NCBI RefSeq assembly: GCF_932526225.1
Contig: NC_064039.1
Coordinates: 6,089,001 to 6,153,000 of the forward strand
DNA from: Nematostella vectensis
Taxonomy: Eukaryota; Cnidaria; Anthozoa; Actiniaria; Edwardsiidae
Length of the DNA stretch: 64,000 nt
Direction of reading: 5' to 3'
Part shown: in pieces, positions 43,601 through 52,681 of the stretch
Numbering within the stretch: the stretch's first letter is position 1
Layout: the number at the start of each line of letters is the position of its first letter
Program-made: the position numbers and the translations under genes
Notes under the pieces: model-generated
What the model was told of the DNA's origin: nothing
Databases searched by the model: none
What the model saw: the letters and a program-made list of their open reading frames with translations, nothing else

Positions 43601-44959
43601 GCATTCTCTATCCCATTCAGTTTTTTTTATCACATTAGCACCGTCGCGGCTTCGCAGTGTGACCAGTTCGTGATTTTCTCCATATGGCTGTCTCTATGGC
43701 TGTTATCAGCAGGGTAGACAAGATCCAGGCGCGCCTAGAATGCCATCAACAGGCTTAAGAAGTTTGTTATGACCCACTCTCGCTTGTTCTTAAATCTGAC
43801 GCATTGCGCTCTTGGCATTACATAGGATTTTAGCGATTTGTGCAAATTGCAATCAAAACAAAGGATTGATAATCAGAAGGGTAAATTCATTACAAGCAAA
43901 AATCATTGAGAGAAACTAGATCGTTCACCTAACACAGGTAAAGCTTATTAATTTAATGTATGTTTCTCGACACCTACAGCAATTATATCTAAATTGCACG
44001 TTCCGCTGTGTAAACTGTTTGATTCAAGCAAGTATTTCCGTCTATGGTGTGTGCAGAATGTTTGAGCTGCGGCGCATGAAGACAGTCCGCACAAGCAAGA
44101 TTTTTCATATCGGTCTTATTTTTAACTTAAAATTACAATGAAAATTCGAGAATATTGCAAGTCATTAAAGGTATTGCAGGCTATACACAATCTTTATCGA
44201 AATCAGTAAGTGTTAAGAATCTATTTTATTATTATTATCACAATACGGGCGTTGTGACAACTCTTTAGTATAGCATTTTCTCGGGTGCTTTGGTTAAGAG
44301 CGCACTAAGGGAAATTTACTGCAGGCCCAATATAAGGATATGTCCTTTAAATATCCTCTAAGTATCAACAATAATAAATTTTTGTTTTATCTTACGGCAT
44401 TAGGCGGAATAAATCCTCCAATCGCTGTTTATATAACCATTAGGGAGTACTTACAAACATTGCAAATCCAATAAAGATATCGTCGCGTTATAGCATTCAT
44501 TATGCTTCACTTAATGAGTCCAGATCCCCAAAAAGAGCAAATGCAAGCACCATTTGGTCCCTTTATATATTACTATAATATTTGAAGAAATGCCGTGAAT
44601 GCTCCCAGATTATTGGGATTAATGTTACGGAATGCGTAACGAAATCATAAACATGCATGTGTAAATTTCTTTTCGGGGGCTTTTCTACTATAATAAAACA
44701 AAACATACCTCAATCTCAAGTCTATAGGTTCTCAGAGAGGACCTAAGAGTAAAAAGGATGCCTAGGCGACTATTCAGTTGCTCATCGTCTTATCTAAAGA
44801 TAACTAAAAAGACAGATGCGCTTAAAAATATCCATCGAACCACCTTTGTCTATCAGTTATTGATAATTGCGCGATTCAAAAAGGCACTATGCTTGCAATC
44901 AATTACAGTTTAGTAAATAGATTAAACAAATGTTTGCAGGCAGGTGGAACCAGTAAAAT
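40613..44959. other. Spacer between GTPases B and C
   Basis: Apart from the inverted-repeat element at 41020-41527 I see no gene or array here. Short frames near 41547, 42249 and 43043 lack family motifs and splice partners. The GTPase C start is preceded by an acceptor-like TTTGCAG, so its leader exon may lie in this spacer. Confidence 0.5.
41020..41527. mobile_element. 508-bp inverted-repeat element flanked by TTAA
   Basis: Long inverted ends (ACACGAGGTTCCGCTATAAA, continuing about 45 bp) are flanked on both sides by TTAA, at 41016-41019 and 41528-41531. TTAA duplication is the mark of piggyBac-type transposition, although the usual CCC terminus is not present. No transposase frame, so a non-autonomous copy. 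Confidence 0.75.
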
Positions 44960-46979
44960 ATGAGAAACAGACGGAAGAGCCTGGACCCCAAAGACAACGT
45001 GCGGTCACTGAGGGTGGTGGTCCTAGGGCAAGATGGGGTCGGCAAATCAGGTAAGACTACCACAGGTAACCCAACGTCAGGTTGAGTTCATAGGTTTCGT
45101 TTACAAGTTTTGCATGCCGTTTACGAATTATGAATAAAACTACATTTGTCAAGCTTATCACCCTCATAAGATACAAAAGAGCGCAGTCACGCCTCGGGTG
45201 ACTCGTGCCATCTAAAACTCCATATCCGACCACGGAACACAGAAAAGGGCCGTCGACATTGTTTGTTATCTTAGGGCGCGTTTTTTTACCTGTGATTCCG
45301 GAATGAGAATGATTAGAATAGAAAAAGCGCGCGTTCTTTTATCCCGCGTTCCCATTCCGGAATGGAATGAAGGCCATTTACACCCATCCTGCTACCTGTA
45401 GCAGAATGACTTGAATGCCATTCTGAACATTCTCTACCAACCATTCACATTCCAGAATGATAGGAAAAAACGCGCCCTTAATCTGTGTTGTGCTTTAGAT
45501 GAATGTTCACTTCGATTGCTTTTTTCCTTCAAGCTCTAACGGTCCGCCTCTTGACCAAGCGGTTTATTGGGGAGTATGACTCGACGCTAGGTGAGATGGG
45601 CTTTTATATCATTACCATGCTCAAAATTCCCGAACCTCAGCTCATTTCACAATCTTGCACTGTGAGGGATGGTCGAATTATTACAAAGATGACTTAATCC
45701 ATAAGGACCATCTGTGCACAATGCAGGGGGTATCAAGCCCCCTATTATTGGGTGTGGCCATGGTACCGACAGTGAAATTCATAACCGCATGGCCGCTTAC
45801 GATTTCTCGAGTTGCTGACATCATTCTCTATTTCCAGAGTCTGCGTACAGACATCACTTTATGTTAGACCCGGAGATAATCCCGCTTGATGTCCTCGACA
45901 CTGCAGGGAGGGTAGGTACCCCTGATAGAGAAGCTAGGGGGGGTAGATACGCCTGATAGAGAGGCTAAAAGGGGGGGTAGGTACGCCTGATAGAGAGGCT
46001 ATGGGTAGGGTAGGGTAGGGTAGGTACCCCTGATAGAGAAGCTAGGGGGGGGGGGGGTAGAAACGCCTGATAGAGAGGCTAGAGGGAAGGAGGGGTAGAT
46101 ACGCCTGACAGAAGATGCTAGTAAGGGATGAAACAAGCGGGGATAGATAACTCCTAAAAGTAACAGGCCGTGGTATATCTTCCTCTCCCTCCGTTTATGG
46201 TCACAACATCTTAAGGTTAGGAAAAGAAAACTACTGTTTATACGAGTGCAGGGCCGTAGCAGGGGGGACGCACTTGAGGAATGTGAACACCAATCATTTT
46301 GAAAGCTGTATAACCCATTGAGCAGAGTAATTCAATTGTTATTGGGATACCCCTCCCTTGACTGTAGCGAGGAGAAAGGCCGTCGCCCGCTCCAGACAAA
46401 AAAAAAATTACCCAATTTAGCAAGAAATCTATTTTTAACACGTTGCCATCCTTTGTCCCATCTCAGAACACTGACCGGAAGCTGGCGATCTGTTCAGAAA
46501 GCAGCGACATCTTTGTCATCCTGTACAGCGTGACTGACCGGAAGAGCTTCAACGAGGCGGAGAGAATCGTCAAGAAAATCCGCGGCGCTCGGACGGTCAC
46601 GGACGAGTCGAGCGTGTTGCTGGTAGGCACGAAAACAGACTTAGAACACCTACGAGAGGTTAAGACTAAGGATGGATGGCATACAGCAAAACATGTCAAC
46701 TGCCGGTTCTACGAGATCTCCATATCAGAGGGATACACAGAAACAATGGACATGTTTCGGGACGCGATTCGCAGGTATCTGGACGCACACCCGTATGCTA
46801 TGGAGCCACCAGGTCAGGCCTTTAACACGTCTATGGCCACCGGAAATGGTTTAAGCGGAAGTTATAGTAACCTGGCCTCGCTAGGCGCTAAGGTAGACCG
46901 GCCTAGTTTGAAGACAATGTCTATTATAGGTGGAATTCGGACTACGTTTGCTAAAAGGAAATCTGTAGCTTTGGTCTAG
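44960..46979 (+). CDS. Ras-like small GTPase C (RERG/RASL-like)
   Basis: Four exons, 244 residues: 44960-45050, 45534-45590, 45838-45911, 46467-46979, with the same intron phases as GTPases A and B. P-loop GQDGVGKS has Asp25 at the Ras Gly12 position, and DVLDTAGR puts Arg74 at the Gln61 position. Switch I is EYDSTLESAYRHH. The base-binding motif is TKTD and the third guanine-contact loop is SISEG. The N-terminus has RRKS and the C-terminus KRKSVALV; no CAAX box. Exon 4 starts NTDRKLAICSESSDI, again with Asn after the Gln61 position. Intron 1 holds a MITE and intron 3 opens directly into a minisatellite. Function not known. Confidence 0.88.
45274..45477. mobile_element. 204-bp MITE with TTA target duplication (second family copy)
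   Basis: Flanked by TTA at 45271-45273 and 45478-45480, with ends GGGCGCGTTTTTTT and AAAAAACGCGCCC. It is the reverse-oriented relative of 24531-24739 and shares the CTACCTGTAGCAGAATGAC centre. It lies in intron 1 of GTPase C. Confidence 0.88.
45912..46120. repeat. Minisatellite of ~30-bp units starting at the GTPase C intron 3 donor
   Basis: Units read GGTAGGTACCCCTGATAGAG or GGTAGATACGCCTGATAGAG, separated by G-rich spacers of variable length. The first unit is the splice donor itself, so donor-like GGTAGGTAC recurs several times. Confidence 0.9.
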
Positions 46980-47957
46980 CGACAGGTGTGACTAATTGGT
47001 TTTCTGTGGGCACCATATTTGGGCAAAGCAAGGGTAACGCAGTGTCTGGAAGACACAGTAAAGAGTTCTACAGGTGTGATGAAGTTTAGATAAACATAGG
47101 GTAAAAAAGTTCGTAAGCAAAGCAAAGAGTGCTTATTGGGATACCTGTGGTGATCGGAAGACCCTGGGGAAAGTTCTAGTTCTAGTTTTCAAAAGTCAGC
47201 TTAAAGTAAATGATAGCTTGTTGGCATGCCATTGTTAACAATGTAAATAGAAACAATATCGTACTGTATCATGCAATACAAAATATGTTTACTTGTGTCG
47301 GGTTGCGAGGTTACAAAGAAATGTATTTAGATCAAGTGATGATGAGTTGAAATAGAGAAGTGTATGATAAAAATAAATTGATGGTTTCAAGGAATAATTT
47401 GATTGTGGCAATTGTTTAATTTCTACTTTTTACTACCCTTTGTTCCTGGGGCTTGTGGATGGCTCGCACTGTCTATGACAGCCTCTGGTTCTCGGGGGAG
47501 TCTTGAAACAGTCATGCCGTGAATACCAGCTCTTTTGTACCAGCCACACACTAGTAGCCAGCTGCAACTAAGGCCATGCACAAACGTCGTGTTCTCCATG
47601 AGCCGTATTCAATGCAAATGCATGCAAATGAAGATAAAACAATGCACCTGATTCATTTGCATTGAATTCAGCACATGGATAATATGACGTTTGAACTTAG
47701 TCTAACAAACAAATTTACGCTTGTTCTGGCCTTCCTCTCTAAAAGCAATGACAGGTGAAATCTTGGCATGAGCATGCATGCATCCCCTAGAGACAGTACT
47801 TTTGCAGGAAAAAAATAAAAATAACTAGAAATGAAGAGTATTTCCTGTAGTCTGTTCCTTGACATGTCAATTATTATAATAGTCTTGATATTTCTTGTGG
47901 CGGGAGTGGCTGACTTGTGTGACTACAAAGCTGAGAACAGGCTTGTTCTAACCTCTG
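46980..47957. other. 3' UTR and spacer between GTPase C and SNRNP27
   Basis: The two genes converge here. Beyond the poly(A) signal I see no coding segment. Confidence 0.5.
47372..47377 (+). terminator. Poly(A) signal candidate for GTPase C
   Basis: AATAAA about 395 bp after the GTPase C stop codon; the first clear signal on this strand. Confidence 0.5.
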
Positions 47958-50001
47958 TTATGCCACATAATCCAGGGGTCGATTAAATCCTCCTTTTCTA
48001 TTCATATATTGTCTAAAAATACAAAACAAAAACAGTTAACAGCGGTTTTGATGTGAAATACGCTCATTTATCAATTGGCCTGGAAATAATAGGCATAATA
48101 TACACTGGTAAGCACCAATGACAAATTCAAGCTGATTAATTACCATAATCAAAGTGAAAAAAAAAAACACTTCCTAAAAAAAAGGTAAGTAAATAGTCCA
48201 TCTCTTACACACATTTCAACTTAAATAACTTATGTTATTAACACTTATGTGTTTTAAAACATCACTGACCTGTATTTGCGAGCTTTCTTGACACTTATAC
48301 CACTTAGATTACATGACCCCTCCACATGTTTTCCCTACGCAGTAAACAAACAATGTCAACACATGTGAAGACCAATCATTAATGATTGACTTGAAGTTGT
48401 ATCACCTTTGTTGAGTCAAAGTTACTAAACCCCATCATCTTCATCATGGCGTCCTCTTCTTGCTCAGTGTCATCAAGGTCCATGTCAACTTTAAAACAGG
48501 AAAACAGGAACAGATTATGCACACATACACACTAGTACAGTAAATTTACTAGCACAAGATTCTGGATTGAAACAACTGGCATTAAAGTTTTAAGTACATG
48601 ATGTAGTTTTCAGCGAATCTGATGGCAGTTTTCAATGATGCTCTCAATTGAAGATGACAAGATCACACTGAGGTTTGAAACAATAGCCAGGACAGAGACA
48701 GAAATAAGGAGAAAACAAGAGTACCTAACATTATGGGTTGATCTTCCTTTTGCTTCCTGTCAGTAGATCTGAAATAAAATCAAAAAACTTATTGTGATTT
48801 GGTCTTCCAATGAGGTTACAATCCTTCTCCACTAAACCCATTTTAACTGCACCTTGACCGGCTTCTCCTTGAATTCCTTGGTGATCGCGATCTAGAAAAA
48901 GAAAATCAGTGTTACAAACCTCAAGTATGCTCTCTGGTACAGTTACTTAAATAAAATCTAACTCTACCTTGAGCGCCTACGCCTTGGAGAGTTAGACCTG
49001 AAAAGAAAAATCATGTGCTTTCCATCATTTGATTGCATTTAAATGGTAGTCATTTAAATGGTAGTAAGAAAAATGAAGACAGCTTAATAAAGGGATATGG
49101 TTTGACAAATATGGGTCAAAATATATATGTCAAAATATGGATCAAGCAGGCACTAAACATCTAACTACATAGATGGATGTGGTTGAATACAAACAGAGAA
49201 AGAGGACCAACAGACAGACAGACAGACAGACAGACAGGCAGTCGGACAATAACAGTGATGACAGGCAGTAGAATACATTAAATATAATAAACAATAGATA
49301 CATATATGAATGGTATGTCTATTGAAATAGAAAGGTAGTAGAAATATACTTAAATGGTAAAAGGTAGTGGGACAGACAATGGAACAACACAGATGTCTGA
49401 TTGGTGGACAGACAAATGTTTATCGGGGGGGGGGGGGGGGGGCAAGTGGACAAACTTTGGCTGCCATTAACTTCTTATACCTTGATCTTCTTCGGCGAGG
49501 TGATTGTGATCTGGCAAAAATAATAACAATAAACAATGATGGATCATCACATAATTGAAAATCACAGAAAGGCCAAATTGTGAGGTTACCTTCTGTGTCG
49601 CCGAGGTGAGGGTGACCTCCTATACTTCCTGGGAGAGCGAGACCTGGTGCGCCTGCGATCTGCATAAAGATCAGAATTAGGTAAGTAAGTAACCAAATAT
49701 TTTATAAGAATTAAGGATAACTTAAGTATAAATTGAAATTAGATAAAGAAAATATCCCATTTAATGTATCATACCCAGGCGTTATAATTGTTATAGTATT
49801 ACCTCGTCTCCTATCTCTGTCTCTTGATCTAGAGCGACTTCTGCGGCGTTCTGTAAAAGCTAAAACCAAATTAATTCATTTAGTTTCATTTAGGGATCGA
49901 GATAAGACCAGAGATTCTACATAAAGGAACATACCTTTTTTGGTGCCACCCGGGGATCGACTTCTCGTTCTACTGCGGCTCTTTACCATTCTAGACGACA
50001 T
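47958..50001 (-). CDS. SNRNP27: SNRNP27, U4/U6.U5 tri-snRNP 27 kDa splicing protein
   Basis: Ten small exons, 176 residues (human about 155): 49935-50001, 49803-49850, 49590-49659, 49481-49510, 48968-48997, 48853-48891, 48725-48768, 48406-48488, 48270-48334, 47958-48012. The N-terminal half is an Arg/Ser domain (KSRSRTRSRSP, RRRSRSRSRDRDRRR, SPRRRRSR repeated). The conserved C-terminus reads MMGFSNFDSTKGKHVEGS, then KARKYRQYMNRKGGFNRPLD and YVA at the stop, a very close fit to the family. The two 30-bp exons (49481-49510 and 48968-48997) encode nearly the same RS-SPRRRRSR peptide and look like an exon duplication. The donor after exon 48725-48768 must be GTACTC; the neighbouring GTTAGG would shift into a stop. 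The protein acts in the nuclear spliceosome. Confidence 0.95.
49211..49238. repeat. CAGA microsatellite in an SNRNP27 intron
   Basis: Six to seven CAGA units, then a degenerate tail. Confidence 0.9.
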
Positions 50002-50445
50002 AGACAGTACTCTCTCAAAGTATCAGCTTTCAGAATCCAAAAAAAATGGAGATTTAGCATGCAAAATAAATAGTATCAACAAAACTTTCTGTTCACAACG
50101 CTTAGTTTTCGTTTGAAGTTGGACGACCAGCGGTTTTTCCATTCGGATAGCGTGCGCATGTAATTTTAAAAGTAGCCACTGACCTAAACCCAAAGATACT
50201 CGGGGGCTCATTCAAAATATTATCATTTTTATTAAAATTTTACTTTATTATAAGCCTGCGATTTTAGAAGACTGAATGCCTCATCTCTTTCAAGACGACA
50301 AGAAGATCTCGGATGAACCGCTAGCGCAATTTACTCAACTTATTCAGACAGACAGACACTTTCAGGTTCAGAGAGTGGGAGGGGGAGAGGAGGGGTGGGG
50401 GGTGGTTGAGTGGAGTCGAGAGTCCTGGGACTCACTCGAATCTAG

Positions 50446-52668
50446 GTAGGTACTTCACATATGATCGGTGAAGTGTGTTTAAGATCGGTAAAGTGTGTCC
50501 AGACCCGTCCTTAGGTGCACCTAGCCATCCTGCCCTGAAGAAGTCTTATTAAAGACGAAAATTTGGCAGAGTCGATTTCCAGTTTTTGGTGTATTGTAGC
50601 CATCCTAAGGTGTACCTAGCCGTCCTTAAGTGTCCTTGGCCGTCCTTAGGTGTCCTTGACCGTCCTAAGGTGTCCTTGGCCGTCCTTAGGTGTACCTGGC
50701 CGTCCTTAGGTGTACCTTGCCGTCGTTAGGTGTACCTTGCCGTCGTTAGGTGTACCTTGTCGTCCTCAGGTGTCCTTGGCCGTCCTTAGGTGTACCTGGC
50801 CGTCCTTAGGTGTACCTTGCCGTCCTTAGGTGTACCTTGCCGTCGTTAGGTGTACCTTGCCGTCCTCAGGTGTCCTTGGCCGTCCTTTGGTGTACCTAGT
50901 CGTCCTTAGGTGTACTTGGCCGTCCTTAGGTGTCCTTGGCCGTCTTTAGGTGTCCTTGGCTGTCCTTAGGTGTCCTTGGCCGTCCTCAGGTGTCCTTGGC
51001 CGTCCTCAGGTGTCCTTGGCCGTCCTTGAGTGTCCTTAGCCGTCCTTAGGTGTACCTAGCCGTCCTTAGGTATACCTAGCCGTCCTTAGGTGTCCTTGGC
51101 CGTCCTTAGGTGTCCTTGGCCGTCCTTAGGTGTCCTTGGCCGTCCTTAGGTGTCCTTGGCCGTCCTTAGGTGTACCTGGGCATCATTGGGTGTCCTTTAC
51201 CGTCCTTAGGTGTACTTGGCTATGTAAAATCAAGAGTCCAGTGGAAATGGGATTTGCCCGAACCTCTCGAATTACAGCTCACCGGCAAGGTACACCTAAG
51301 GACGGCCAAGTACACCTAACGACAGCGAAGGACACTCAAGGACAGCCTAGGACACAATAGGACGGCAAGGTACGCCTAAGGCCTGGCCAAGTACACCTAA
51401 GGACGGCCAAGGACAGCTAAGGAAGGCTAGGTACACCTAAGGACGGCCAAGGACACCTAAGGACAGCTAGGTACACCTAAGGACAGCTAGGTACACCTAA
51501 GGGCGGCAAAGGACACCTAAGAACAGCAAGGTACACCTAAGGCCTGGCCAAGTACACCTAAGGACAGCAAGGTACACCTAAGGACGGCCAAGGACAGCTA
51601 AGGAAGGTTAGGTACACCTAAGGACGGCCAAGGACACCCAAGGACGGCTAGGTACACCTAAGGCGTGGCCAAGTACACCTAAGGACGGCAAGGTACACCT
51701 AAGGACGGCCAAGGACACCCAAGGATGGCCAAGGACGCCTAAGGACGGCCAAGGACACCTAAGGACGGCCAAGGACACCTAAGGACGGCCAAGGACACCT
51801 AAGGACGGCCAAGGACACCTAAGGACAGCTAGGTACACATAAGGACGGCCAAGGACACCTAAGGACGGCTAAGGACACTCAAGGACGGCCAAGAACGCCT
51901 AAGGACGGCTAAGGACACCTAAGGACGGCTAGGTACATCTAAGGACGGCCACGGGCACCCAAGGATGGCCAAGGACGCCTAAGGACGGCCAAGGACACCT
52001 AAGGACGGCTAGGTACACCTAAGGCCTGGCCAAGTACACCTAAGGACGGCAAGGTACACCTAAGGCGTGGCCAAGTACACCTAAGGACGGCAAGGTACAC
52101 CTAAGGACTGCTAAGGACAGCCAAGGACGGCTAGGTACACCTAAGGACGGCAAGGTACACCTAAGGACGGCTATGTTTACCTAAGGACGGCTAAGGACAC
52201 CTAAGGACAGCCAAGGACACCATAGGACGGTTAGGTACGCCTAAGGACGGCCAGGTACACCTAAGGACGGCTAGGTACATCTAAGGACTTCTAAGGATAC
52301 CTTATGGACGGCCAAGGGCACCTAAGGACGGCAAAGGACAGCCAAAGAACACCAAATGACGGTTAGGTACATCAAAGGACGGCCAAGGACACCTAAGGAC
52401 GGCAATGTAAACCTAGGGACGGTCAGGTACACCTAAGGACAGCCAAGGACGGCAAAGGACACCTAAGGACGGCAATGGACACCTAAGGACAGTCAGGCAC
52501 ACCTAAGGACAGCAAAGACACATTAGGACAATCAAGTACATCTAAGGACGGCCAGGGACACTCGACACCATAGGACGGTACACTTAAGGACGCTCTCTAA
52601 GGTTGCCGGGGTGCAGTTCACATATATTGTATCTTGAACACACTTCACCGATCATATGTGAAGTACTT
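50446..52668. repeat. Inverted minisatellite, ~2.2 kb, with inverted flanks
   Basis: Left half (about 50607-51220) is a 20-bp array of TTAGGTGTCCTTGGCCGTCC-type units. Right half (about 51286-52590) is the same unit in reverse complement (AAGGACGGCCAAGGACACCT). The centre (about 51225-51285) is unrelated sequence. Outside the arrays, 50452-50490 and 52630-52668 are inverted copies sharing TACTTCACATATGATCGGTG. The structure lies between the divergent SNRNP27 and GATD3 starts. Confidence 0.93.
50531..50568 (+). other. Retroelement-like hairpin motif (CTGAAGA...GAAA)
   Basis: CTGAAGA at 50535-50541, a 5-bp stem GTCTT/AAGAC with loop ATTA, then GAAA at 50557-50560. TGCC before and GGCA after can also pair. 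Similar motifs occur in retroelement tails. The pattern touches the hammerhead core CUGANGA...GAAA, but the flanking pairing suggests a plain double hairpin. Confidence 0.3.
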
Positions 52669-52681
52669 ACCCGAATCTTCG

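Noticed and set aside
50590-52600. CRISPR array
   Set aside because: Units are contiguous 20-bp repeats without unique spacers, and the DNA is animal.
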